Positions 17,450-25,762 of a stretch of 64,000 nucleotides of DNA are shown here, in pieces. A program made the translations under genes and the position numbers. This DNA comes from CAIKBL01 sp964555355 (lineage in GTDB: Bacteria; Pseudomonadota; Gammaproteobacteria; Ga0077536): contig CAZKRY010000015.1 of assembly GCA_964555355.1 (NCBI GenBank), positions 1 to 64,000 of the forward strand, written 5' to 3'. The notes below the pieces were generated by a model, which made no database searches, had not been told where the DNA came from, and saw only the letters and a program-made list of their open reading frames with translations. How positions within the stretch are numbered: position 1 is the stretch's first letter; every line of letters begins with the position of its first letter.

Positions 17450-19312
17450 CTAGGGCGTTGGTATTAAGCGAGGACGACCCCCGCGAAAAACCGCCCAAGC
17501 AAGGGCGCGTTTGATGCGTTTGTTCGGACCGACCGTCAACTGTCCTGTCGCGCCGTCCAATGAGAGAGTCCCAGTTGCGCGGACCTGCGCCATTTGCTTT
17601 GCCACTCGATAGGCATCTATACCAAGCGCGAAGAGCGGATCGGCGGCATTTGAGCGACGCCAGTGTCGGTCGAGCGCGTCGCGCAACGTTGGGTCGAAGC
17701 TGCGGAGTACCCACGGCATCGCTTGAAACGTGATGCCATCCAGATCCTGATCGGCGTTCGCGTTAAAGCCACCGTCAAATACGTGGGAGGTGGTGATAAT
17801 GGGCAGGTGATTGACGCCAAGATATCGAAACTGCGGAATGATCTGGCGAGCCGATACCGGATTTGCCACAAGCATGATCGCATCGACGTCGGTGCGAGCC
17901 TTTGCTACGAAAGAGATTGGACGCCGTAGTAGACGTCGCAAGTGGCTCGCGCGGGCCTCGCTTTGCGCAAGCGAGAACGTTTTGCGAATCGCGCTTTTGT
18001 ATTCAGCGACGGATTCGTGGAACACGGATTCCTCGACCAACGTGCCCCCCAGCCGTTGCCACTCGGCGGTGAACGCGTCTCTAACTCGTGTACCAAGCTC
18101 GCTTGCTGGCACCATGACGGCGAGTCGGCGATGTCCTTGCGCGAAGGCGAATTGGGCGATGTTTTCGCCTTCGTCCTCCGGCGCGAGACCGAACATGACG
18201 AAAGGTGCAATTGCAGCCGCGCGATCGGCCTGCGCACCGGAAATATTGTTTAACGCGAGGAGCGGCAGTTTGCGATCGCCAAGCAACGCGAGCGACTCGA
18301 TACCCGGTTTATCGAGAGGGCCGACAATCAGCTGAGCGCCATCTTTCGCCGCTTGGGCATAGGCCGCGACGGCATTGGCGCCATCGGCCGCATAAACCCG
18401 CACGCGCAATCCTAAGTCGCGTGCAGAAAATCGATTGATGAGAAAGCCATCGCGTACAGCAGTCCCATAGGCTGCAAGTTCACCTTCAAGCGGTAGGAGT
18501 AGCGCCACGCGTTGTAACGGCGCCGAGAGCTCTTCGGCGTGTTCGAGAATTTCTTCGATCAGTATTTCGTTCGCGGGGTGACTGCCATAGGTGAGTCGCC
18601 ACTGCGCCAATACATCGGTGAGCGCAGCTGCCGATTCGCCGTGTTGAGACACCGCGTCGCGCAATGCGAACCAACCCGCGAGGTGGGGATTACGTACATC
18701 GAGCTTCGCGGTCAGCGACGTATTAGTTGCGGTAATCGCTTCCCAGATAAGATGTGTTAACTCGGTGCGGCGATTGACGGGTAGCGGAAAAATTTCCGCA
18801 TTGATCAAGTTAAGTGTGCCAGCGGGATCGCCTAACCTGCGCTGGGCGGCGCCCAAGCGACGGAGGAACAAACCTGTCTCAAAGGCGGTTAATCGCGATG
18901 GGTCGATTAAATTAAGCTGATAAAGCGCGTCTTCTGGTTTCGCGGATTCCGCGAGCAACGCTTGCGCTAACTGACGCCTTGGCTCGGTGGCCGGTGTTTC
19001 GGCGGCCAGTCTGAGTAGCGGTAACGCGCGTTCGAAATCGCCGAGATCGTAGTAGATCAAGCCGGCAAGAAGCTGATTGGATTGCGCGTCCGCTTGGGCG
19101 TCAGCCGCGGTCAGCGTTTGATAAAGTGCTGCGGCGGCCGCATAGTCGCCTTGCTTGAGAAGTCGCGTCGCGCGCTCGCGCGGCGCTTCAACGTGAACGG
19201 CGGTCTCGTTTGGCGTCGATTGTTGGGTAGTACAACCAACCGCCATAATCGCGACCAGCACATAGCAGAAAGTTTTGAGACGTGCCCAATAAGTTCCTTG
19301 TGCTTGAGCCAT
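17450..19312 (-). CDS. lpoA: Penicillin-binding protein activator LpoA
   Basis: 620 residues from ATG 19312. LpoA is an outer-membrane lipoprotein that activates the peptidoglycan synthase PBP1A. The start gives a proper lipoprotein signal (LKTFCYVLVAIMAVG followed by the lipobox Cys near residue 26); the frame stays open to 19462 but that would bury the signal inside. The N-terminal half is TPR-like (RATRLLKQGDYAAAAALYQ) and the C-terminal half is a periplasmic-binding-protein-like domain (RVALLLPLEGELAAYGTAVRDGFLINRF). Its start codon shares two bases with the rsmI start on the other strand. Confidence 0.95.
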   Translation of the reverse strand: MAQAQGTYWARLKTFCYVLVAIMAVGCTTQQSTPNETAVHVEAPRERATRLLKQGDYAAAAALYQTLTAADAQADAQSNQLLAGLIYYDLGDFERALPLLRLAAETPATEPRRQLAQALLAESAKPEDALYQLNLIDPSRLTAFETGLFLRRLGAAQRRLGDPAGTLNLINAEIFPLPVNRRTELTHLIWEAITATNTSLTAKLDVRNPHLAGWFALRDAVSQHGESAAALTDVLAQWRLTYGSHPANEILIEEILEHAEELSAPLQRVALLLPLEGELAAYGTAVRDGFLINRFSARDLGLRVRVYAADGANAVAAYAQAAKDGAQLIVGPLDKPGIESLALLGDRKLPLLALNNISGAQADRAAAIAPFVMFGLAPEDEGENIAQFAFAQGHRRLAVMVPASELGTRVRDAFTAEWQRLGGTLVEESVFHESVAEYKSAIRKTFSLAQSEARASHLRRLLRRPISFVAKARTDVDAIMLVANPVSARQIIPQFRYLGVNHLPIITTSHVFDGGFNANADQDLDGITFQAMPWVLRSFDPTLRDALDRHWRRSNAADPLFALGIDAYRVAKQMAQVRATGTLSLDGATGQLTVGPNKRIKRALAWAVFRGGRPRLIPTP

Positions 19313-20213
19313 GGCTGAAGTAACGCTGTCCACGGGCGACAGTCTAACAATCGAGCGGCCATGCTTGTACCTAGTGGCAACGCCGATTGGAAATCTAAGC
19401 GATGTTTCACCTCGGGCTCTCCATGTCATGGCGCGCGCCGATGTGCTGTTGGCCGAGGACACTCGTATCAGCCGAAAACTACTCGACCGCTACGGCATCG
19501 TGCGTAAATTGGACGCCTACCACGCGCACAATGAATCCGCCCGCGCACCGCAGCTGGCCGCGCGTGCGATGACGGAAAAGCTTGCGATCGCCTTGATAAG
19601 CGATGCCGGTAGCCCACTGGTATCAGACCCAGGGTATCCGTTAACGCAGGCGTTTATTGCGTGCGGGCTTCCAATAAGAGCAATCCCCGGCCCGAGTGCC
19701 GTCATCGCGGGTTTGATATCGAGCGGATTCGCCGCGGAGCGTTTTGCGTTTGAAGGATTTCTTGCCAATAAGGCCGCAGCGCGTCGTAAACAACTGCTCG
19801 CGCTCCTCCGCGAGACACGGACAGTGGTGTTGTTTGAAGCGCCGCATCGGATCTTGGCCGCGCTGGCGGACATCGAGGAGACCCTTGGTCCGACGCGGGA
19901 GATCGCAGTTCTGCGCGAACTCACCAAACTGCATGAGACCTGCTATCGAGGAACGGTCGCGGAGGTACGGGCGCAGGTCACGGCGGATCCCAACGGGGAG
20001 CGAGGGGAAATAGTCTTAGTAATCGCGCCCGCCCGACCCTCGGAAGACACCGATGACCGCGCACAGGCGCTACTTAAGCTGCTACTGCCGCATGTCTCGA
20101 ACCGGGTTGCGGTCGATCTTGCTGTGGAATTGACGGAGCAGCCTCGAAATAAGCTCTATGCCTTGGCGCTGGCCTTGCGCGAGGAGGCGGGAGGTTTGCC
20201 TGACCTGCACTAA
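19311..20213 (+). CDS. rsmI: 16S rRNA (cytidine-1402-2'-O)-methyltransferase RsmI
   Basis: 300 residues. Methylates the 2'-O of C1402 in 16S rRNA; RsmH, encoded about 1.1 kb downstream, methylates N4 of the same base. SAM-dependent tetrapyrrole-methylase fold: LYLVATPIGNLSDVSPRAL, LLAEDTRISRKLL, ALISDAGSPLVSDPG, and IPGPSAVIAGLISSG. The ATG at 19311 lies in a CCATGG that also holds the lpoA start; no strong ribosome site is seen. rnpB follows 17 bp after its stop. Confidence 0.96.
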   Translation: MAEVTLSTGDSLTIERPCLYLVATPIGNLSDVSPRALHVMARADVLLAEDTRISRKLLDRYGIVRKLDAYHAHNESARAPQLAARAMTEKLAIALISDAGSPLVSDPGYPLTQAFIACGLPIRAIPGPSAVIAGLISSGFAAERFAFEGFLANKAAARRKQLLALLRETRTVVLFEAPHRILAALADIEETLGPTREIAVLRELTKLHETCYRGTVAEVRAQVTADPNGERGEIVLVIAPARPSEDTDDRAQALLKLLLPHVSNRVAVDLAVELTEQPRNKLYALALALREEAGGLPDLH

Positions 20214-20230
20214 CCCGTCACACTGCTGGG

Positions 20231-20606
20231 CGAGCGGGCCGGACGGCCGCTGTGTGCCACTCGTGTGACGCAGAGAGGAAAGTCCGGGCTCCGAAGAGCA
20301 AAGTGCCAGGTAACGCCTGGGGGACGTGAGTCCACGGAAAGTGCCACAGAAAAGATACCGCCAAGCGCCTCGTGCGCCGGTAAGGGTGAAATGGTGCGGT
20401 AAGAGCGCACCGCGCCGACCAACGTCGGTGGCAGGGTAAACCCCACTTGGAGCAAGACCAAATAGGGAAGCGTGCTGCATTGCAGCGGGCGTGGCTCGCG
20501 CCAGCTTTCGGGTAGGTCGCTACAGGCGGATGGTGACATCCGTCGCAGAGGAATGGTCGTCACCGTGTCAAACGGGACAGAACCCGGCTTATAGGCCCGC
20601 TCAATT
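20231..20606 (+). ncRNA. rnpB: RNase P RNA, bacterial type A
   Basis: Catalytic RNA that removes the 5' leader of tRNA precursors. The conserved core reads GAGGAAAGTCCGGGCTCC (20273-20290), GCCAGGTAACGCCTGGGGG, GGTGCGGTAAGAGCGCACCG, AAACCCCACTTGGAGCAAGACC and ACAGAACCCGGCTTATAGG. The outer helix P1 pairs GAGCGGGCC (20232-20240) with GGCCCGCTC (20594-20602), which sets the ends to within a few bases. GGGTAGG near 20510 holds the GGU that pairs with tRNA CCA. The rsmI-rnpB-mraZ order matches pseudomonads. Confidence 0.97.
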
Positions 20607-20781
20607 TCTCTTCCTTTACACCACGTCCGCCTCAACATCATAAGAGTCAACCTTAGCGTTAATCCGTATGTTGTTGAAAATATGACATACCTAATTCGAA
20701 AGCGTGAGCTTGTCCTGTCGCTCGTGCCGTAAGTGTCTGTATGGAAAGCGAGAATTAAGCGAATTGCCGACGGAAATTTAA

Positions 20782-20811
20782 TTGACAGCGCGGAAACGAG
20801 CTTCGTATAGT
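20782..20811 (+). promoter_or_regulatory. Sigma-70 promoter of mraZ and the dcw cluster
   Basis: TTGACA (20782-20787, perfect) and TATAGT (20806-20811, 5 of 6) with an 18-bp spacer. Transcription would start near 20818, leaving a leader of about 77 nt before the mraZ ATG. It is the strongest sigma-70 match noticed in the window and the only clear promoter before a run of nearly abutting genes. The rest of 20607-20781 shows no other feature. Confidence 0.8.
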
Positions 20812-20818
20812 GGCTCAG

Positions 20819-20843
20819 TGGGGAAAAGTGGTGAAGAGTGGAA
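20819..20843 (+). promoter_or_regulatory. MraZ operator: three boxes at 10-bp spacing
   Basis: TGGGG, TGGTG and TGGAA (20819-20823, 20829-20833, 20839-20843) are separated by two 5-nt spacers (AAAAG, AAGAG). E. coli MraZ is known to bind three TGGGN repeats with 5-nt spacers before its own gene. The first box matches exactly; the other two keep TGG. The array begins right at the expected transcription start, where a bound protein would repress. Confidence 0.7.
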
Positions 20844-20894
20844 AAAATCTGCCCATCCCTCCGTTCCGATTGAGTCAAGGACTTAGCCGACCAA

Positions 20895-21353
20895 ATGTTT
20901 CGCGGACACGCTTCCATTACGCTCGATACAAAAGGCCGCATGGCATTGCCAACACGCGCACGTGAGTTGCTGCGTGCTGAGGGATGTGTGTCGTTGGTGA
21001 TTACCGTCAGCCCTTGGGATCGCTGCTTGTGGCTCTATTCGCCTCGGGAATGGGAAGAAATCGACCGCAAACTCCTCGCGTTGCCTGACGGCGATATGGC
21101 GAGCCGTCGCGCTAAGCAAGTCATGCGCGGCTACGCATCAGACTGCGTATGCGATGCGCAGGGGCGCGTGCTGTTGAGCGCCGAACTTCGTCAATTTGCA
21201 CGCTTGCAGCGCCACACGGTTTTGCTAGGGCAGGGTAACAAATTAGAACTCTGGGATGCGGATGAGTGGCACGCGCGCCGTGACGAATGGCTGACCGATC
21301 TCGACTCGCGCAGTAGTTCGACATCGCAAGTATTGGCGACATTATCCTTATGA
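20895..21353 (+). CDS. mraZ: Transcriptional regulator MraZ
   Basis: 152 residues, two AbrB-like SpoVT domains. Each carries the DxxxR DNA-contact turn: DTKGRMALP (about residue 14) and DAQGRVLLS (about residue 89). MraZ forms rings and represses the dcw operon. FRGHASITLD is the typical N-terminus. Its TGA overlaps the rsmH ATG (ATGA), the first of many overlaps in the cluster. Confidence 0.97.
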   Translation: MFRGHASITLDTKGRMALPTRARELLRAEGCVSLVITVSPWDRCLWLYSPREWEEIDRKLLALPDGDMASRRAKQVMRGYASDCVCDAQGRVLLSAELRQFARLQRHTVLLGQGNKLELWDADEWHARRDEWLTDLDSRSSSTSQVLATLSL

Positions 21354-22267
21354 CGCATGCATCAACGCATGTGCCTGTTCTCATGGCTGAAGTCATCGAG
21401 GTTCTACGGCCGCACGGCGCGGGCTGTTTCATCGATGCCACTTTTGGTCGCGGTGGACATACCGCCGGATTGCTCGCTCATCTCGATCAAGACGCGCGCG
21501 TCATCGCTTTCGATCGCGATACTGACGCCATCGAAGCGAGTCGGACAATCGCCGAAGATCCGCGTCTACAGATCTATCATCGGAATTTTTCGGCAGCTTA
21601 CGATGTCATTCATGAATTAGGGTTGGTCGACCACGTGCAAGGCGTCATTTTGGATTTGGGCGTTTCCTCCCCGCAGCTTGACGACCCGCGCCGCGGATTT
21701 AGTTTTCGTTTTGATGGTCCGCTTGACATGCGCATGGATCAAACGCAGGGCGAGCCGGTATCCGCGTGGTTAAACCGCGCGGACGAACGCGCGATCGCCG
21801 ACTGCCTTTGGCAATACGGCGAAGAGCGGAAATCGCGCCAGATAGCTGCGAAAATTTGCGCGGTCCGCGCAACCTCGCCAATCGTTACCACGCGACAATT
21901 GGCCGAACTTGTCTCGGGGATTGTACGCAACGAACGCAGGATCGATCCCGCGACCAGAACTTTTCAAGCACTTCGAATATTCATCAATAGCGAACTCGAG
22001 GAATTGCGACTTGGCCTGACTCGGTTGTTGGATACGTTGGCGATCGCCGGACGTTGCGCGGTCATTACTTTCCATTCGCTTGAAGATCGAATCGTCAAGC
22101 GTCTCTTTCGCGATCTCGCGCGGCCACCTAGTGAGTTCGGGGGTACATCCGGGCAACGTCGTTATGCGTTGGTGTTTCGCAAGTCGCGGGTGCCGAGCGA
22201 CGCCGAAACCGCGCGCAATGCACGCGCCCGTAGTGCGCGACTTCGGGCCATTGAGCGTATCGCATGA
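21350..22267 (+). CDS. rsmH: 16S rRNA (cytosine-1402-N4)-methyltransferase RsmH
   Basis: 305 residues. Methylates N4 of C1402. Signatures: HVPVLMAEVIEVLRP, the SAM-binding IDATFGRGGHTAGLL, GVILDLGVSSPQLDDPRRGFSFR, DMRMDQ, and VITFHSLEDRIVKRLFR. Sits between mraZ and ftsL as in most bacteria, overlapping both by 4 bp. Confidence 0.98.
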   Translation: MTHASTHVPVLMAEVIEVLRPHGAGCFIDATFGRGGHTAGLLAHLDQDARVIAFDRDTDAIEASRTIAEDPRLQIYHRNFSAAYDVIHELGLVDHVQGVILDLGVSSPQLDDPRRGFSFRFDGPLDMRMDQTQGEPVSAWLNRADERAIADCLWQYGEERKSRQIAAKICAVRATSPIVTTRQLAELVSGIVRNERRIDPATRTFQALRIFINSELEELRLGLTRLLDTLAIAGRCAVITFHSLEDRIVKRLFRDLARPPSEFGGTSGQRRYALVFRKSRVPSDAETARNARARSARLRAIERIA

Positions 22268-22530
22268 AACAAATGGTGTTCATCGTCGCGCTCTTGAGTT
22301 TGGTGTTTGTCACCGCTTTACAAGTCGTATCGACGCGGCATCAAACCCGGCAATTAGTAGTGCAGCTCCAAGAATTACGAACACACGAGAGTGAACTCGA
22401 ACGCGAGTGGGGACAGCTGTTGCTCGAACACGGCACTTGGGGCACGCACGGGCGCGTAGAACAGTTGGCTCGCACGAAACTCGACATGACCGTGCCGCTA
22501 GCTTCCGAAATCAGGCATGTGCGGCCATGA
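22264..22530 (+). CDS. ftsL: Cell division protein FtsL
   Basis: 88 residues. One N-terminal membrane helix (VFIVALLSLVFVTALQVV) followed by a short periplasmic coiled coil (QTRQLVVQLQELRTHESELEREWGQL) and LEHGTWGTHGRVEQLARTKLDM, close to the E. coli sequence around WGTHxRVE. FtsL with FtsB and FtsQ forms the scaffold that activates FtsW and FtsI. Overlaps rsmH and ftsI by 4 bp each. Confidence 0.95.
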   Translation: MKQMVFIVALLSLVFVTALQVVSTRHQTRQLVVQLQELRTHESELEREWGQLLLEHGTWGTHGRVEQLARTKLDMTVPLASEIRHVRP

Positions 22531-24257
22531 CCACGCTTATCGACAACGAATCGAATTTGCGGCGCGGTATTGTCGCGGTGATTTTCAGCGGCCTAGCTTT
22601 AGTGCTTGTGTGGCGCGTTTTCGATTTGCAACTCACCGACCGTGAATTCCTCCAAGAGCACGGCGATGCACGCTACTTACGGGTAGCCGTCTCCAACGCA
22701 CACCGCGGCATGATCACGGACCGTTTTGGAGAACCCTTGGCAATCAGTACCCCCGTAAGTTCGGTGTGGGCGAAGCCTGCCGATCTCATTGCCAATCGGC
22801 GGCGTTGGCCGGAACTTTCGAAACTGTTGGATCTGTCCGAAGATCAACTCGAGATGATGGTATTGCCGCGCCGAAATCGCGACTTTTTGTATTTGAAACG
22901 ACAGGTCGGCCCGGACCTCGCCGAAGCCGTGGAAAAATCAGCAATCCCCGGCGTTGGCTTGTTAAGCGAGTACCGGCGTTTCTACCCGGGGGTGGAAATC
23001 GCGGCGCACCTGATCGGATTCACGAACGTCGACGATCGCGGGCAAGAAGGTATCGAACTCGCATTTGATTCGACGCTGCGCGGCCGACCCGGAAAACATC
23101 GCGTGATCAAAGACCGCTTAGGTCATGTCATTGAATACGTCGAACGTATTCAAGAGATTCAGCCGGGGCAAGACATCGCACTTAGTATTGATCGTCGTTT
23201 GCAATATGTCGCTTATCGCGAAGTGGCCAAGGCGGTCGAAAAGAATAAAGCTTCCGCGGGACTGATGGTCATTTTGGACGTGACAAGCGGCGAAGTGTTG
23301 GCGCTCGCCAACTACCCGTCGTTCAATCCCAATAGTCGAGCCGATCTCAATGGTGACTTTTTTCGCAATCGGTCAGTCACCGATTTATTCGAACCAGGCT
23401 CAACGATTAAGCCTTTTACCATCATTGCAGGCCTTGAATCCGGCGCATTTACGCCGACGACTCCCATTGACACCACACCTGGAACTTTTCGAGTTGGTCG
23501 CCACGTTATTCGAGATATCCATAACTACGGCATGCTCGACGTTTCCGGGGTCATAGAAAAATCGAGCAACGTCGGTACCACCAAGATCGCACTGTCGCTC
23601 GAACCTGCGCAACTATGGAAAGTGTTTAACGATTTTGGGTTCGGGCACCTAACGAACATCGAACTGCCTGGAGAACCCGTGGGTCATCTCGCGGATCCAG
23701 AACACTGGCGCGAGATCGAGCATGCGACGATTGCCTTTGGTTATGGGTTGTCCGTCAATGCCATCCAGTTGGCGCGCGCCTACGGTGCGATCGCGAACGG
23801 CGGCACGCTATACCCGTTGAGTATTGTGCATCAGACCGCGCCGCGGAGCGGTGTGCGAGTAATGTCCGAGCCCGCCGCTGCGGCGGTTAGCACGATGTTG
23901 GAGCGAGCCGTCGCACGTGGCACAGGCAAAGCCGCGCAGGTGTACGGTTACCGCATAGGCGGCAAAACCGGCACCGTTCACAAAAACGACGCAAGCGGAT
24001 ACGCGAAGGACAAATATCGATCGCTGTTCGCGGGATTCATTCCGATATCCACACCACGTCTTGCCGCTGTTGTCGTTATCGACGAGCCACGTGGGAGCGA
24101 GCATTATGGCGGGCTCGTGGCTGCACCGGTGTTCGGCGCCGTCATGCACGAGGCGGCGCGCATTTTGAATCTACCGTCCGATGCGTTGCCGCCAGAAGCC
24201 GCGCCAACAATGCATCTGGCTGACCGACCCGTGGAAGCAAAAGGTGTCCCTCCTTGA
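22527..24257 (+). CDS. ftsI: Septal peptidoglycan transpeptidase FtsI (PBP3)
   Basis: 576 residues from ATG 22527; the frame is open to 22407 but that lies in ftsL. One membrane helix (GIVAVIFSGLALVLVWRVF), a pedestal domain with RGMITDRFGEPLA, then the transpeptidase: catalytic Ser292 in STIKPF, SSN in EKSSNVG, and KTGT in GGKTGTVHK. Cross-links septal wall together with the glycosyltransferase FtsW. Its stop abuts murE. Confidence 0.97.
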   Translation: MTTLIDNESNLRRGIVAVIFSGLALVLVWRVFDLQLTDREFLQEHGDARYLRVAVSNAHRGMITDRFGEPLAISTPVSSVWAKPADLIANRRRWPELSKLLDLSEDQLEMMVLPRRNRDFLYLKRQVGPDLAEAVEKSAIPGVGLLSEYRRFYPGVEIAAHLIGFTNVDDRGQEGIELAFDSTLRGRPGKHRVIKDRLGHVIEYVERIQEIQPGQDIALSIDRRLQYVAYREVAKAVEKNKASAGLMVILDVTSGEVLALANYPSFNPNSRADLNGDFFRNRSVTDLFEPGSTIKPFTIIAGLESGAFTPTTPIDTTPGTFRVGRHVIRDIHNYGMLDVSGVIEKSSNVGTTKIALSLEPAQLWKVFNDFGFGHLTNIELPGEPVGHLADPEHWREIEHATIAFGYGLSVNAIQLARAYGAIANGGTLYPLSIVHQTAPRSGVRVMSEPAAAAVSTMLERAVARGTGKAAQVYGYRIGGKTGTVHKNDASGYAKDKYRSLFAGFIPISTPRLAAVVVIDEPRGSEHYGGLVAAPVFGAVMHEAARILNLPSDALPPEAAPTMHLADRPVEAKGVPP

Positions 24258-24259
24258 GC

Positions 24260-25762
24260 ATGCTAGCAGCTCAGACTTGCGGAATGCTGCTGCCGACGCT
24301 GCTCGCGGGCCTGACGCTTGGACAGGACGCGCCGAATCTGGCGATTCGGAACGTGGTGCACGACAGTCGTCACGTACAACCTGGCGATTGCTTTTTCGCG
24401 TTATCAGCAGCCGGTGATCGCGGCGATGAATTCGCCATGCAGGCAGAACGTAACGGCGCGGTCGCGATCGTCTCCGATCACTCGCTCGATTCTTCGCGAG
24501 TATGCATTCCGGTCGTACGTGTCGCGCGCGCGCGAGAGGCGTTCGGTATCGCGGTCGCGCGCTTCTTCGGTAACCCCAGCACAAGACTTACCGTGACCGC
24601 CATCACCGGTACCAACGGAAAGACGACGGTCGCGCACCTGTGTGCACAAGCGCTTTCTTCAATCGGAAGGCCGTGCGCATACATCGGAACATTAGGCCGC
24701 GGTCTCCTTGATAAGCTCGCGCCGACGTCGCTTACGACACCCGATGCGGCCACCTTGCAAGCGGACTTCGCGCGGTTCGTGGCGGACGGCGTAACACACG
24801 TGGCGCTTGAAGCGTCGTCTCATGGGATCTCGCAGCATCGATTGGCAGGCACCTCTGTCCATACTGCGGTATTTACCGGGCTTGGACACGATCACCTCGA
24901 TTATCACCAGGATGTCGAGTGTTATTTTCGCGCGAAGCGAGAATTGTTTTATGTCAGCGATCTACGTGCGGCGATCATCAACGCGGATGACAAGTACGGG
25001 ATGCGGTTGCTAGGCGAATTACCCGAGCAGATCGCGAAATTCGCCTTCACGTTGAGCGCCGAACGTTCAGAGTTGCCCGATGCATATTTTATTCGTCTAG
25101 TCGAGGTGAATTATTCCGCGATAGGCTCACGGTTGACGCTGATGATCGGCGGCGATGAATTCACGTTTTCAACACCGCTCGTAGGCGATTTCAATGTACA
25201 AAATCTAATGGCAACCCTTGGTGTCATGTTGGCGCAGGGCGTGTCACCCGAGTTCGCGGCACATTCCCTAACTTTGGCATCGCCTGTGCGGGGGCGGCTT
25301 GAACGTTTCGCGCGCGATGCGCGCTTACCAACCGCGTTTGTGGACTACGCCCACTCACCGGATAGCTTGGAGCGCGTACTCCGAGTGGTCCGAGGGCTGG
25401 CGAGTGGGCGCGTAATCTGTGTATTCGGCTGTGGCGGGGAACGTGATCGCACTAAACGACCGCTGATGGGCAGGATTGCAAGTCAACTCGCTGACGCGGT
25501 TATTGTCACTAGCGATAATCCTCGTTCGGAAGATCCCTCGGCGATTGCGGGCGAAATACAACGCGGCATGGCAAGCGGTCACCCCGCGCGGTACGTCGAG
25601 TCTCGCGTAGAGGCTATTCGATGCGCACTCGACGAGGCAGCGCCGGGCGATATCGTGCTGGTGGCGGGCAAAGGACACGAATCGTTTCAAGAAATCCGCG
25701 GGCGCCGCATTCCGCAAAGCGATCAGCAAATAATCAATGCTTGGTTGGATGAGCGGACATGA
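24260..25762 (+). CDS. murE: UDP-MurNAc-tripeptide synthetase MurE (meso-diaminopimelate adding)
   Basis: 500 residues from ATG 24260; a TTG at 24254 overlapping the ftsI stop is the alternative. ATP loop TGTNGKTTVAHL, substrate segment LEASSHGISQHRL, and DNPRSEDP near the C-terminus. The DNPR motif marks enzymes that add meso-diaminopimelate, as expected for a Gram-negative wall. Its TGA overlaps the murF ATG. Confidence 0.97.
   Translation: MLAAQTCGMLLPTLLAGLTLGQDAPNLAIRNVVHDSRHVQPGDCFFALSAAGDRGDEFAMQAERNGAVAIVSDHSLDSSRVCIPVVRVARAREAFGIAVARFFGNPSTRLTVTAITGTNGKTTVAHLCAQALSSIGRPCAYIGTLGRGLLDKLAPTSLTTPDAATLQADFARFVADGVTHVALEASSHGISQHRLAGTSVHTAVFTGLGHDHLDYHQDVECYFRAKRELFYVSDLRAAIINADDKYGMRLLGELPEQIAKFAFTLSAERSELPDAYFIRLVEVNYSAIGSRLTLMIGGDEFTFSTPLVGDFNVQNLMATLGVMLAQGVSPEFAAHSLTLASPVRGRLERFARDARLPTAFVDYAHSPDSLERVLRVVRGLASGRVICVFGCGGERDRTKRPLMGRIASQLADAVIVTSDNPRSEDPSAIAGEIQRGMASGHPARYVESRVEAIRCALDEAAPGDIVLVAGKGHESFQEIRGRRIPQSDQQIINAWLDERT

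Noticed and set aside
20210..20941. Minus-strand open frame of 243 codons over the RNase P RNA
   Set aside because: It lies across rnpB, the mraZ promoter and the mraZ start, which are all well supported; no protein family was recognised.
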